A stretch of 64,000 nt of DNA from Hyperoodon ampullatus. Taxonomy: Eukaryota > Chordata > Mammalia > Artiodactyla > Ziphiidae. Position 1 is the first letter of the stretch. Each line of letters starts with the position of its first letter. The notes beneath the pieces are model-generated. The model was not told the origin of the DNA and did not search any database. It was given only the letters and a program-made list of their open reading frames with translations. Shown here piece after piece: positions 47,600 through 60,105 of the stretch. Where the stretch lies: positions 34,023,980 to 34,087,979 of the forward strand of contig OX457074.1 of the NCBI GenBank assembly GCA_949752795.1, in the 5' to 3' direction. A program made the translations under genes and the position numbers.

Positions 47600-47895
47600 G
47601 AATTTCATTTAACATTTCCCAAAGTCTGTTCCATGGAACACTAGTCCAATAACATGCTCCAAGGAAAACATGGTCAAGTTTGGGGAACACTAAGCACTGT
47701 ATCTCTCCTTAGAGATTGTCAGTGCATGTTCCTGTATTAGAGGTTCTGTGAAATCCTCCCATGAAGAGTCCTGTTTTACTGTCTCACATATTCTCATCAA
47801 AACCTATTTAACTGTAGAACTGGTTGTGTACATTATGTCTATTAACACTCTGTAGGACAAAGGTTCTGAGGAACATATTTGGAAAAACACCAGTA
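47600..47895. mobile_element. Candidate DNA transposon with imperfect inverted ends
   Basis: The left end 'catttcccaaagtctgttcc' followed by 'atggaacactag' is mirrored at the right by 'ggttctgaggaacatatttg' followed by 'gaaaaacac', i.e. inverted repeats of roughly 25-30 bases with mismatches around a core of about 240 bases. This fits an old hAT-type non-autonomous element; family not identified. Confidence 0.5.
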
Positions 47896-49639
47896 TATAA
47901 TGAAATCTGTCTGAACCAGGCATTGGCTGCTGGTGGGGTTGGTCAGATCAGTGGGAGCTGACACCTGGAGGATGGAAGGTTCCACATAGTTGGGGCAGCC
48001 AATTGGAAGCCAACCCACCAGCGGGGGCCAGGGGGATATTCAGTCCTGAATGTCTAGGACATCCTGGTGATGAGTAGGTGGAGGTCCAGGCAGGCAGCAA
48101 CACACAGCAGATAACATCAAGGGGTGACAAGAGGTAGCCCATGAGTTTCCAAACACCCTGCAGAGCTCAGCACCTGGGAAATGTGGCAGGAGGCCATATG
48201 CTGAGGATCAAAGATGGAGTGAGAGTTCCACAGGTTAGCTGGTAAGAGGACCTCGACTTTAAGCTTGGGGTTCAGAGATGGAACCATGAAGGCAAGCCAT
48301 GCGTTCATCTCCGGGGGCCTGGAATACTATTCCGGAATTCAGAAAGGCAAAATCGACCAAACCAGGTTGTAAGAAGTGCAGTAGAAGGCGCCAGCAGCAT
48401 GGTGTCAAGGAGCAAAACAACCGTCTAGCTCTGCTGTGCAGGGAAGAAGACCCAGCGCGACTCCTTAAGTCCTTTATGACTTAGAGTTCATGGTCACAGA
48501 ACCTGAGCTGAACCTATAGGTGAGAGCAAAGGGGCCATGGCTTTGAGAAAAAGAGGTGCAGGGACCAGGAACCAAGGCAGGCAGTACAGAATGGAAAACT
48601 CACCCATCCGTGAGACAGATGGAAACGCAGGTGACTAAACCTCCTTAGTTACTCCTCGTTATGTCCCAGGCTTCTGACCCCCAGCCGAGTGCTGTCTGCG
48701 CTACACAGATTGCGTCTCGAAGTTGGCTGGCATCCCAGGATGCACTTTGCAGCCCCAGGGTTGGATTTGCAGACTCTGACACCCAGGAGGGGTAATCATC
48801 CTCCTCTTTGGGTTGTTCTGCACCATTTCCTAGGAACAGACTCCCCTCCCAGAGCAGTTGAGGTACCCCGGCAGTCTAAGAATGCAACTATCTAGACTTG
48901 GTTGGTGTCCAAGTTAAGTTTTTAAGTAGGAGAACTTGCCATAAAATTACCCTGAGTGACTGTCGGTAGTCTGAAACCAGAGAAAGTTACTCTGCTTGAT
49001 AAAGTTTTGGGGAAGGCGTTTGCCAAACTCTAGGCATATTTACAATTTTGTCTTCTCAATTCATGGTTAAGTCTGTTAAGCCAAAAAATTTTCCCTCAGT
49101 CCCTCCTGGGGCTAGATAAAGCTGTTTCATACCCTTGGACTTTAAAGATATCCAGTTAAGTGATGGGACAGCTATTTTTTAAAAAAAATCTGTGTTCAGT
49201 ACACTTAACATAAATCTAGGACACATAGCAGAATGCAACTAATATAAGGGAGATGCCAGCAAACCGAAAACATAGAAAGGAAAGAGTGATTCTGATCAGA
49301 ATGATAACCAAGGAAGTCTTCATGGACGACTTGACATTTGAGCTAGGCCTGGACAGGTAAAGAAAAGAAGAGTGTGTTGTTGATTAGCTTGCTGACCTCC
49401 AGAGGGTTTCACTCTGGGGAACACATAATGGGAGAATCACAGAGAGTTTGAAAAGGGAGTTTCTTGCTTTCAGCTCTAATATTTGAGATACTGAGAAATG
49501 GATTGGTAGTTTGTCTCTCCTCCTGACCCCACCCCACCATGTTCTCATTAGGACAGAAAATGAGAAAGTAGTTCTCTCATTTTTTTCTTAGTTTTGAGCT
49601 TCCTTGGCCAAGGGCAGTAACAGGTATTTTCTTTTGTTT
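47896..49639. other. Unassigned sequence
   Basis: No gene recognised. 47920-48600 is purine-rich with few stops and may be an old LTR, but no ends are visible. 49290-49380 ('ggaagtcttcatggacgact') resembles antisense L2. Confidence 0.3.
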
Positions 49640-49780
49640 TTGTTTGTAATGTTGGGGAAGAGTGTAAAGCCCCAGTGTCAGCTCTAAGGAGACTTTGTTT
49701 ACAAATGCTGATGGTGACTGACGTAATTAAGCCTGATGGGAGGAGAGGTTAAAGGCTGGTGCAGTTGCAGAGGAAGAGTT
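49640..49780. promoter_or_regulatory. Candidate regulatory block
   Basis: Dense motif content in about 100 bases: a forkhead core 'tttgtttacaaat', an AP-1/CRE-like 'tgactgacgtaattaag' and a nuclear-receptor-like 'gaggttaaaggct', in sequence without recognised repeats. Speculative. Confidence 0.25.
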
Positions 49781-50309
49781 ATCTAGCCTGGAAAAGATGA
49801 TGGCGGAGCCGTGCCTACAGCAGGAACTGGGATCCACTCGGATTCAACAACCTGGAGATAGCAAGACCTCATGTGAAGATGGTTTGGTGGTACAGTGGAT
49901 ACTTGGGTGAAGGTAAAAGTCAGGGAAGCCGGCTAGGAGACACAAAGACCACAGCTAGTGAAGGAACGTCGACCCTCAGGAGTATCAGATACCAGACTAC
50001 TCGAGAGACCAGACTCCTCCCACATTTTTACAGACCCAGGTTAAGTCCTGTGGAAGAGAGGAGAAAGCCTCAGTTATTACTGACGTTGAACTCCAAGTTG
50101 ACTTTGGTGTGTCGGAGCTATAAGCCAGATTTTAATATGATTTATGAAAATTAAGAAATAACTTACCTTTTTTCACTTTCAGTATTGTGGGAAAATTCAA
50201 GACTATCATATTTCAGAATCTGCAGTGGTACATTAGAATCCCATAATCTAATTTCCAAGCTATTCTGCTGAAAGCACCTTCAGATTTTACATCCATCTTG
50301 TAGTCATTA
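49781..50309. other. Unassigned sequence
   Basis: No gene or repeat recognised. A 93-codon plus frame (49873-50154) has no recognisable motif. Confidence 0.3.
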
Positions 50310-50555
50310 AGAGCTGTGTGTTTTGAATCAGGATGACCTAGTTTGAATAATGACTGTACTTCTTCCAAGGTATATAAACAAAAGTTACTCAATATTTTTG
50401 AGTTTCAGGTGCCTCCTCTGGAAATGGAGATACCTACCTCCTTAGGGTTATATCATGGGGTTAATTGGATAATACATTTCTATAAATCACTTAGCTCATT
50501 ATCTGGCATTTAGAATGCATTCAACAAATGGTAACTCTTGATTATTTTTGTGGTG
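50310..50555 (+). mobile_element. MIR SINE, near full length
   Basis: 'agctgtgtgttttgaatcag', 'caggtgcctcctctggaaat', 'ggagatacctacctccttag' and 'ctggcatttagaatgcattc' follow the MIR consensus to its tail. Confidence 0.75.
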
Positions 50556-52029
50556 CTGGGATTGGTGTCATGAATATGGTCACCTGGGCTCTGCCAAGAA
50601 TGAGACAGGAGTTTGGGAAAAGTCCCTCCTTTTAAGAGACCCCCTTCATCTCTGCGTCTCTACCTGTAACATTTTAAAATGACAGGTGACTGTACTTCAC
50701 GCTCAGGAGGGAAGGGGCAATCTTGTTGATGAATGTAGATGGTTGTGGAGGAAGGTAATGAAATGAGAATTCTCATTAACTGGTCAGTTTGTGTAAATTG
50801 TATGTGACATATTATATATAATCTCATGAGTTCTCCTTTAGCAGAGAATATGGGATAAACAAGTGAGACATAAATTGGACCTAGGAGAGTGGCCAGAGGA
50901 AAAACTGTTCTATAAAACTATTTTAGAACCACTGAGGTAGAACTTCTGAAAAGAGAAAAAATGGGTAAGGAGGCTCCATGGAAAGATGGGGAGAATGGAG
51001 TCCCCAAATTGATCAAGAAGTCCAGTAGTCAGGAAAGAGAATTCAGGTGTCTAGCGATAATTTCCTACATCATCACTAACCCATTGAGTGGGGAAAACCT
51101 GGAGCAAGCCATTCCAAGATGGAGCAGCCTCAGGGGCCATTTCCACTTTGGGATATCTTGGAGAGGACACCTCATCTGTGCTCATCTCTCTATGAATCCA
51201 GAAAGCTGCTCAGCCCTGACCCGTCACTGGCGGGGCCAGAGGTGGGACGGTGGCTGGAGTGGCAGAGGCGCGGTGATGGTGTCACCACGTTGAAGTTCAG
51301 AGCCTGGTCTTGAGTCAAGCATAATTCCTTCTCTGGTAGGATTCATCTCCTGTTCTGGAAGGAACACGAATTCAGGACTCAGCTGTGTTCTGGGTAGCTC
51401 TTTTGCAAAAGGTAGGAGAGCATTTCTAAAGCACTGCCCCTCAAAATCAATGTGCATACATATCTCCTGGTATTTAAAATACCGGGCATTAGTAGAAAAT
51501 TTGAGGTATAGTAAGGCCAGTGGATCAGGAAATGAGTGCCATTGAAAGGATGGTTTATTATTCACAGTTTCCAAGAGGAGGGGGCATGCCATGCTATTGG
51601 GGGCCATACAGGGAAGCACAGGGGTCAATCCCCGAGCTGGTGGAGAAGGGGAAGCTGTGGCCAAGGGCTTTCATTGTGGTTTCCAAAGAAAGGAATGGAC
51701 AAGGCGGGGTACAAAGGCATAAGACTGGCCAGTCTGAGTAATTTCAGTGGACTCTGGGGCATTGGGGCTGTCCTAGTTGTCTACTACCTACCCCCACTCC
51801 CATAGGGTTATTAGGACAGGTGGCTAGTAATCTGGAGTATGAGAGCCTGTAAAGAAGGTGGTTGGGGTGTGGCTCTGGATTGGTTGGTGTGTCACTGAAA
51901 AGCGAACATGGGGATGAGTTGCTTACTATCACTAGGGATTGGCTAACCCTGGGAGGGGCAGTCCCTCCAGGGCCGGCAGGGCCCTAGGCGTCAAAGCGTC
52001 AGAATACAGAAAATAAAAGACACGGTTGA
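50556..52029. other. Unassigned sequence
   Basis: No repeat recognised with confidence. Overlapping frames of 110 (plus, 50961-51293) and 146 (minus, 51224-51664) codons are not supported by splice-like boundaries or any motif I know. Confidence 0.3.
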
Positions 52030-52190
52030 TACACCTGGGGATCTGATTAAACTGCAGACTCCTGGACCCGCCACTGAGATTCTGACCCCTTTAGTCTGGG
52101 GTGAGCCTCACTTATCTGCATTTCTAATCAGCTCACAGGTGGCACTAGTTGCTGCAGGTGTGTGGGTCATCCTTCAGTAGTTATTCTCTG
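52030..52190. mobile_element. MER20-like fragment
   Basis: 'ctggggatctgattaaactg', 'tgagattctgacccctttag' and 'ctgcatttctaatcagctca' are diverged MER20-like words. A similar fragment touches the right window edge at about 63885-64000. Confidence 0.5.
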
Positions 52191-52544
52191 AAGAAGGCCA
52201 GGAATGGAGGATAGCATCCCAGAACACACACGTTGAGCAGAAGTCTCTTCTCAAACAGCTCCCATCATAACTGAGGATAGCAGAGTGAAGTGGACCATCC
52301 GGCTGCCCGCAGGATCCAGGTTAAATAGTCTCGTCTCCACAGACCGTAGTTTCAGTTCTTTAGAGAATTTAAGGACAAAGTAAACATGTCGATGGCCTCA
52401 GTGTATTCCAGAACCGTTGAGCCCGCCCCTCAAAGGCATTTGGGCACCTAAAGGACAGTAGGCTTCCATTAGTTAATTGATCATCTACCATCTAAGAGAA
52501 CTGCCCCTATGTAAAGCAATAGACAAAGTGCTATGGAGAGTTTA

Positions 52545-53185
52545 CATTTAATTTTGTTCAAGTATAACACAAACCACGAGTATATAGTTTGACAAATCTC
52601 TAAAAAGTGAGACATGTAACCACAACTCAGATCAAGAAATAAAACATTTACCAGTGACACAGATGGCTCCTTAATCCCCCTCCCAGTTACTGAGCCCCCA
52701 ACAATCCGACTTTCTTTCACCACAGGTTAGTTTTGCCTGGTTTCGAACTTTACATAAAATACATCATAGAGCATGCACTCTTCTCATGTCTTTTGTGTCT
52801 GATTTCTTACATCCCACATTGTGAGATCCATCTGCTTTGTGTGGTAGAGCAGCGGTTTGTTCTCATCGCTGTGTAGTATTTCATTGTGTGAATAAGCCAC
52901 ACTTTACCCAGCCTCCTTGGGATGCACATAGGGTGGTTTCCAATTTGGGTACTGTTGTGAGCATTCTTATACTGTACATGTCCTGTACGTACTGTTGGGT
53001 TTATACCTAGGGTAGAATCTGTAGGTCATGAGCGTTTGTATTTAGCCCAACAGATGTCCAAAGTGGTTATGCCAGTTTACATGAGAAGCAGCTCCATGTC
53101 CTTGTCAACATACAGAATCAAGCTCTCTTTTTCATTTTAACCATTCTGGTGAGTGTGTAGCGGTATTGCATCATGATTTTAACGT
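52545..53185 (-). mobile_element. Ancient L1M (L1ME-like) fragment
   Basis: Antisense L1: 'aagtataacacaaaccacga', 'gatcaagaaataaaacattt', 'gtgtagtatttcattgtgtg', 'gtttacatgagaagcagctc' and 'accattctggtgagtgtgta'. Confidence 0.8.
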
Positions 53186-53449
53186 GTCCGGGTGGAAAAA
53201 TGTTGTCTAGGAAAATAGGGTAAACTTGAGTCTGGAGGTGGGGAAGAAGAAGCCATATTTAGGGCAGCTTACCTGGGGTGAAAAGTCTCTGTAGATGAGA
53301 AATGGAACTGCGCATTTCAGGAGGAGTTAGCCTGCGACAAGCCATACACGTTATCCTCCAGGTGTGGGCAGGGCGCAGGCAATGTTGGGAGCAACAGGCT
53401 AAATGTTGGAGAGTTAGGAAGAATGTGAGAGTTGAATTAGACATTTAGG

Positions 53450-54060
53450 AACTGTGTATTCATTAAAAATATAATTATTGAGCTTTCAGTATGTGCTGGA
53501 AACCGTGTTACCTGGGCACTGTGAGTAGTCATCGTTCCTCCTCCTCCAGAGACCACAAATATTGGGGAGAGGTGAGTAAGTTATATAATAATAAGGCATT
53601 GTGAGAAATGGTACAGTAGCGTCTTGTACAAGCTGCGTCTTTGCTCTGGAAGCAAGAAGAAGGTATCTGTCAGTTTGGTCTGGTAGGGCTGGGGAATCCT
53701 TCACTAGGAGGTGACATTGGATCCCAGTCTTGATAAATTAGTGGTGGGTCATTAAGAAGGTAATGAAGAGAGAAGCATGAGTGAAGGTTTGAAGATTCAG
53801 AAGACTATGCTGATGGGGTTGGAGAAAGTCCAGTAGTTTTGTGTAGATGCTTGGGAATAGGTGAGAGCAGACAGAAATGGTATTTTGGAAGCAGATTGTG
53901 AAGGGCCTTGGGACTATCAGTACAACTGAGCATGGACTTTATACCGTGGGCAAGGAGCAGCCATCGAAGGTCTCCAAAGAGGGGGTTCCCTTGGATCCCC
54001 TGGAAGGATATTGTGATAACACAGGGATTGTGATCTAAGGTAGACAGCGGAGGACATAAA
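53450..54060 (-). mobile_element. L2 fragment
   Basis: Antisense L2: 'attgagctttcagtatgtgc', then 'gcagattgtgaagggccttg', 'catggactttataccgtggg' and 'gaaggatattgtgataacac' in consensus order. The 154-codon minus frame 53805-54269 overlaps this repeat. Confidence 0.65.
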
Positions 54061-54536
54061 AAGAAAGCGACCGATGTGACTTCAAATAAAATATAGCTCA
54101 GTTCTCCTCTTGCAGGGCAAGAATCCTCATGTATTGGGAACTGGAAAAGTACTTTAGGTGATGATTTTGTTCTGCTAGGGTGGGCCCAGTCTGAAGGTAA
54201 TTTTTCAAAAGCAGCTGCTCTAAGTGTTAGTTGAATGGTTCCAGGGGATTCACTAGACACAGGTGTCACGTTCAGTCTTATTCATCTATCAATAAAGCCA
54301 GACTCCAAGTGCCAGTTGGATGGCAGCACGGCACTTTTGAGACAGGAATTCTGTTAACAGATGCAACTCGCTGCTTCAGTCTGGGGCTCGGCTGCAGACT
54401 TCAAAGATACCCTCAAATCCTTGCCTTCTAACTTTGCTTCTCCATCATTTCTGCTATGGCTCCTGTCGGGGTAACTCAGATACATGTATCACATACTCGT
54501 CCTATTGTTTGAGTTTGTTCCTACAAAATATTCTTT

Positions 54537-54744
54537 TTTTTTTTTTTTTTTGTGGTACGTGGGCCTCTCACTGTTGTGGCCTCTCCCGCTGCGGAGCACA
54601 GGCTCCGGATGCGCAGGCTCAGCGACCATGGCTCACAGGCCCAGCCGCTCCACGGCATGTGGGATCTTCCCGGACCGGGGCACGAATCCATGTCCCCTAC
54701 ATCAGCAGGCGGACTCTCAACCACTGCGCCACCAGGGAAGCCCC
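54537..54744 (-). mobile_element. CHR-1-type SINE, young
   Basis: T-run, then 'gtggtacgtgggcctctcac' to 'ccaccagggaagccccc'. Target-site duplication 'aaatattcttt' at 54526-54536 and 54746-54756. Confidence 0.94.
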
Positions 54745-54799
54745 CAAATATTCTTTATCTGTGCTTTTAATCCGGGAAAGAATGTTTAAGCATTCAATC

Positions 54800-55930
54800 A
54801 ATTTTTTGAATAATTAATAGATGCTGTTGGTACAACATTTTAAAAGGTACAGCAAGGGTAATGGTGAGAAATAAATTTCTCTCCCACCCCTGACCCCAAA
54901 CACCCAGTTTCTCTTGCCATTGGCAAACACTATTAACCAATTCCTTGTTCATCATTTCAAAGATGTTCTGTGCAATTACAAACATATGCCAGTTTTTCTT
55001 TTCTTTTAAAAATATCATAAATGTTAGCACATGATACACCTTATTCTCCACCGTATATATGTCTTGGGTATAGTTCTCTATCACGCCTCTGCTTTTTTAA
55101 GGCTGCATGGTATTCTACTGTGAATATGCTTTTTAAAAATTTAGTCAAGCTACTATTTATAGACATCTAAATAGTTCCTCACTGTTCGCTATTACAAACA
55201 ATGCTTCAGTGAATATGCTTGTTTCTCATTTAGACATATTTCTAGGATAAACTCCTAGAACTAGAACTGCTGGGCCTCCAGGAATGAATATTAATAATTT
55301 TGAGATATTTTAAATTATCCTCCTCAGTAGTTGTTCCAATTTTCACTCCTAGTGAAAAATTTGACCTTTGTCAATTTTATACTGAAAATGTTAATTGGAA
55401 TTTTACTTTTATTTTATTATCAGTGAGGCTGAGCATCTTTACATGGTTTTAAGTCATTTGTAATTCTTTTAAAAGGTTGAACTCTCTAATCATGTATGTT
55501 GATCATTATTTATCTTTATTATTTATCTTTTTCTTATGATTTGTAAGAGCTCATTGCATATTAAGAAAAGTGCTGTGTGACCGCCTAGAGGGGTGGGGTA
55601 GGGAGGGTGGGAGGGAGATGCAAGAGGGAGGGGATATGGGGATATATGTATACATATATCACTTTGTTATACAGCAGAAACTAACACAACATTGTAAAGC
55701 AATTATACTCCAATAAAGATGTTAAAGAAAAAAAGTAAAGTATCCCTTTGTGCATAATATGCAAACACTTTCCTCAATTTGTTTGAGTTTGGAGTTTATT
55801 TATTTATTTTTGAAATAACAAATTTTAAACTTATGTAGTAGAACTTCTTTGATTCCTTTTCAGTCTTGGATCATATTTACGATTTTCCAACTGTGAGATG
55901 ATTTAAAAAGTTTCCATGATCTATTTTAGT
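54800..55930 (-). mobile_element. Ancient L1M fragment split by a plus-strand L1 end
   Basis: Antisense L1 3' UTR and ORF2 text ('acaacattttaaaaggtaca', 'ggctgcatggtattctactg', 'gaactgctgggcctccagga', 'gagctcattgcatattaaga'), resuming after 55736 with 'ccctttgtgcataatatgca' and 'tatgtagtagaacttctttg'. Confidence 0.8.
55578..55736 (+). mobile_element. 5'-truncated L1 3' terminus
   Basis: Plus-strand L1 end: 'gggtggggtagggagggtgg', 'tatcactttgttatacagca', 'gaaactaacacaacattgta' and 'ttatactccaataaagatgt' followed by an A-rich tail. About 160 bp. The flanking duplication is not clear. Confidence 0.88.
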
Positions 55931-55934
55931 ACTG

Positions 55935-56512
55935 TTAGTGTCATTTAAAAACTGTTTATTTTGAAATCATTTTAGACTTACAGAATAGTTGTAAACATAG
56001 TAAAGAGACTTTCCATGTAGGTGTCATCCGGCTTTGCCCAGTGTTAACATTCTATAGAACCGTGGTACCATTAGCAAAACTCTGGTATTAACATTGGTAC
56101 GACACTGTTAATGAAACTACAGGCTTTAATAGGATTTCCACAGTGTTCCCACTAATGTCCTTTTTCTGTTCAGGTACTAGTCCAGGATTCCACATTTTGT
56201 TTAGTTGTCATGTGTCTTTAATATTCTCCACTCTTGACAGTTCCTTCATTTTTGTCTTTTGTGACCTTGACATTTTTGAAGCATACTGGTCACATATTTG
56301 GTAGAATGTCCATCTATTTAGCTTTGTCTGATGTTTCCTTATTAAGGTTGTGAATTGTTGAGAAGAATATCACACAGCTGGTGTGCCCTTCTCAGCACAT
56401 GATATCAGGGATACATATATTGATATGCCTTATAACTGGTAATGTTAAATTTGATCACTTGGTTAAAGTGGTGTCTGCCAGGCTTCTCCACTGTAGAGTT
56501 ACTATTTTCCCC

Positions 56513-56543
<31 letters not shown>

Positions 56544-56770
56544 GTGGTACGCGGGCCTCTCACCGCTGTGGCCTCTCCCGTTGCGGAGCACAGGCTCCGG
56601 ACGCGCAGGCTCAGCAGCCATGGCTCACGGGCCCAGCCGCTCCGCGGCATATGGGATCCTCCAAGACCGGGGCACGAACCCGTATCCCCTGCATCGGCAG
56701 GCGGACTCTCAACCACTGCGCCACCAGGGAGGCCCTCCCCTGTATTATTAATAAATATTTGGAGGGAAAT
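55935..56770 (-). mobile_element. L1ME-like 3' UTR split by a SINE
   Basis: Antisense: 'agacttacagaatagttgta', 'aacattctatagaaccgtgg', 'ccactaatgtcctttttctg', 'gtgaccttgacatttttgaa' and 'gtttgatcacttggttaa'-like text. A young SINE sits at 56519-56735. Confidence 0.82.
56519..56735 (-). mobile_element. CHR-1-type SINE, young
   Basis: A T-run of about 27 bases, then 'gtggtacgcgggcctctcac' to 'ccaccagggaggccc'. Perfect 11-bp duplication 'tcccctgtatt' at 56508-56518 and 56736-56746. Confidence 0.95.
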
Positions 56771-56839
56771 ACTTTGAAGAAATATATGTATGTATTAGTA
56801 TGCATGTACACTATTTCTGTTTATTTACTTCAATATACA

Positions 56840-56882
56840 TATTCAAATATATATACATATATATATGTATATATATATATGA
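56840..56882. repeat. (TA)n-rich microsatellite
   Basis: Alternating TA with 'catatatatatg' interruptions. Confidence 0.85.
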
Positions 56883-57284
56883 AAGAAACACATAAGTTTG
56901 TACAGATAACTCAGACTTCAATCCAGCACCAAATTCTGGAATTTCTCCTTTGCTTATTTGTAACTTCTTTCTCCAACAGTGAGAAACTTGTGATTATCTG
57001 TAAATATTTACTCATGTGTTCAACCCTAATATTCATGTACTTTCAGAATTGCTAACCATAACTCTGCGAGAAACAAATATACCGACTGGAGTGCAGCGTC
57101 TCTGTACAGCTCATGTTGTCGTTATTCTGGACTCAGTCAAAACACTCTTGTTCATGCGTATCAGCTCCTTTTTTACCCACTCCTTTCAGTGTGATTGTGT
57201 TATTCAGTTTTAATACAGTTATATGCATTTGTCACAGTCTGTGATGCATCTTGGGTTGCCCTAGCAACCTTGGTTTTTTAAAAT
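56883..57284. other. Unassigned sequence
   Basis: No gene or confident repeat recognised. Confidence 0.3.
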
Positions 57285-57612
57285 TTGCCTATAATAAAAT
57301 TCATCCTTTGTGGCGTGCAGTCTTAAGGATTTTCACAAATACAGAGAGTTGTGTGTGATCACTATAGGACTATAGAGAACTATAGAAAACCCAACATTTC
57401 CTTGTGCTGACCCCTTTGTAATTAACTCCTCACCCAGTCCCAGACTCGGACAATCACTGCTTGGTTTTTCATCCCTATAGTTTTGTCTTTTCAAGAATGT
57501 CATACAGATGGAATCAATTGGTATATAGCTTTTTGATTCTGGCTTCTTTCACTTAGCAAAATACATTTAAGATTAATCCATGTGTGGAGTGGAGTAATAG
57601 AGCATTCTTTTT
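57285..57612 (-). mobile_element. Ancient L1 3' UTR fragment
   Basis: Antisense L1M text 'ataataaaattcatcctttg', 'acctcctcacccagtccc'-like and 'tttgtcttttcaagaatgtc', ending at about 57612 where another L1 begins. Confidence 0.7.
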
Positions 57613-60105
57613 AAAAATAACATTTATGGAATTATAATTGACATGTAATAAACTGCACACATTTAAAATGTTCAATTGGAGAAGTTTTGACATAGGTACC
57701 TCCCCATAAAATCTTCACTAAAATCAAGATAATAAATGGATCCATCGCTACCAAAAGTTTCCTTGTCCCCCTTTGTAATCACCTGTCACGTCCACCTCCA
57801 CGTCTTCCATCTGTAAGCAGCCACTGGTCTGCTTTCTGTCACTATAAATAAGTTTGCATTTTCTAAAATTTTACATGAATGGAATTATACAATATCTACT
57901 CCTTTTCATCTTTCACTCAGCAAAATTATTTTGAGATTCAACCATGGTGTAGTAGTATATTTTGCTAGTTCATTCCTTTTTATTGCAGAGAAGTATTCTG
58001 TTGTATGGATATAACTCAGTTTATTTATCCATGCACTTGATGGACATTTGGATTATTTCCAGTTTTGGGCTATTACAAATAAAGTGACGATGATTATTCT
58101 TGCACTAGTCTTTTTGCGTGGATATCTGCTTTCATTTCTCTTGGACAGACACCTAGAATTTGAATGGCTGGATCAGATGGCAGGTGTATGCTGGCCTTTA
58201 AAAGAAACAGCCAAAGTCTTGCAAAGTGGTTGCCCCATTTTACATTCCTATCAGCAATGCATGAGGGTTCTGGTTTCTTCATATTGTGGCCAACACTTGG
58301 TATGTCAATTTTTTTCAATTGTAGCCATTCGAACTTGTGTGCAGTGGTATTTATTGCGTGCAATTTGCATTTCCCTAATGACTAATGATGTTGGGTATCT
58401 TTTCATGAGTTTATTTGCCATCTTCTCTAGTAAAATGTCTGCTTGAATTTTATGTTTATTTCTTAAAAATCTGTTTTTGTCTGTTGAATTTTGAGATTTT
58501 AAAGTGTATATTGAATATATTTAACTGTCTGTTATGTGTTAAAGTCTGTTATCAGATATATGACTTGCAGATATTTTCTCCTAGTCTGTGGCTCTTGTCT
58601 TTTCATTTTCTTAACAGATCTTTTGAAAAGGAGAACTTTTAAAATTCTGTTGAATTCCAGTTTATCAGTTTCTTCTTTTGTGAATAATGTTTTTGATATA
58701 GTATGGAAGAACTCTTTGCCTAACTCAAGATCACAAAGGTTTTCCCATGTTTTCTTCTGGATATTTTATAGTTTTAGGTTTTATATTTAGGTTTATGAGA
58801 ACACTTTTCAATTAATTTAAAGTCAATTTTTCTTTATGATACAAGACACAAATATTATTATTTTTGCTTATATTCAATTGTTTCAGCATCGTTTGTTGAA
58901 AAGCACTATCTTTCTTCACTGAACTGCTTTTGTACTTTTGTCAAAAATCAGTTGTCAGTATATGGGTGGGTCTATTCTGGATTCTCTATTTGTTTAATTG
59001 GCCTACTTATCCTTACACCAAATACCGTACTCTCTTATTGTAATTTTATAATAACTACTGAAATCAGGTAGTGTTTAGTCCTCCAACTTTGTTTTTCTTT
59101 TGCAAAATTGTTTTGCCTTTTCTGAGTCTTTCATATTTCCATATGATTTTTAGAGTCAGTTTGTCAATTTTTATAAAAACATAGAGATTTTTATTGGGAT
59201 TTCATGAATCTTTAGATCCTTTGTGGGAGAATTTGCATCTTAACAACATTGATTCTTCAACCAGTAAACATAAGTATCTCCATTTATTATATCTTCTTTA
59301 TGTTCTCTGAAAAAAATTTATGGTTTTCACAAGTTTTTCACATCTTTATCCCTATTTCATATTTTTGATGTTATTATAAATTACAATTTTGGTTAAATTT
59401 CTATTTCTGATTGTTGCTAGTATATAGAAATACAATTGATTTTTACATTGGTCTTATATCCTGTAATCTTGCTAAACTCACTTATTCCTAGTAGATTTTT
59501 TTGTGATTATATTAAATTATCTACATAGAAGATCATGTTATATGTAAATAAAGACAGCTTTATGTATTCTTTTCAAAACTGGGTGCCTTTAATTTCCTGT
59601 ACTTGCCATATTGTACTGGTTAGACTCTCCGGTACGATGTTGAATAGAAACGGTGAGAATAGATATCCTTGTATTGCTCCTCATTTCAAAGAAAGTAACT
59701 TTTTAGTTTTTCACCATTAAGTTTGTTAGCTGTAGGTTTCTTTTCTTTTTTTTTTTTTTTTTGCGGTACGCGGGCCTCTCACTGTCGTGGCCTCTGCCGT
59801 TGCGGAGCACAGGCTCCGGACGTGCAGGCTCAGCGGCCATGGCTCATGGGCCTAGCCGCTCCGTGGCATGTGGGACCTTCCCGGACCAGGGCACGAACCC
59901 ATGTCCCCTGCATCGGCAGGCGGACTCTCAACCACTGCGCCACCAGGGAAGCCCCCTGTAGGTTTCTTTTGTTAATATTGTTTATTAGTTAGAGAAATTT
60001 CCCTTCTATTCCTAGTTTGCTGAGAGTTTTTCTTTTTTTTTTTAAATCCTGAGTGAATTTTATCAAATGCTTTTTCTGTGTCTATTGAGTTTTTTTTTTT
60101 AGTTT
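57613..60105 (-). mobile_element. Long L1M, 3' UTR through ORF2 RT region, split by a SINE
   Basis: Antisense L1 of about 2.3 kb without the SINE: 'ggaattataattgacatgta', 'tttttattgcagagaagtat', 'acatttggattatttccagt', 'ttggcctacttatccttaca', 'tgcattttcgg'-like, 'ccttgtattgctcctcattt' (RT core region) and, after the SINE at 59745-59955, 'tttatcaaatgctttttctg'. Shadow frames of 60-132 codons cross it. Confidence 0.85.
59745..59955 (-). mobile_element. CHR-1-type SINE, young
   Basis: T-run, then 'gcggtacgcgggcctctcac' to 'ccaccagggaagccc'. Perfect 15-bp duplication 'ctgtaggtttctttt' at 59730-59744 and 59956-59970, inside the L1 ORF2 remnant. Confidence 0.96.

Noticed and set aside
51224..51664. 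146-codon minus-strand frame overlapped by 110-, 73- and 89-codon plus frames
   Set aside because: Competing frames on both strands and no motif or splice-like boundaries. Treated as chance frames in GC-richer DNA.
53805..54269. 154-codon minus-strand open frame
   Set aside because: It overlaps an antisense L2 fragment and has no recognisable domain. Stop-poor composition explains it.
56381..57055. 224-codon plus-strand open frame, the longest in the window
   Set aside because: It runs through an L1 3' UTR, the T-run and the antisense body of a CHR-1 SINE. The peptide (poly-Phe, then RASHRCGLSRCGAQAPDAQA) recurs at every minus-strand SINE here.
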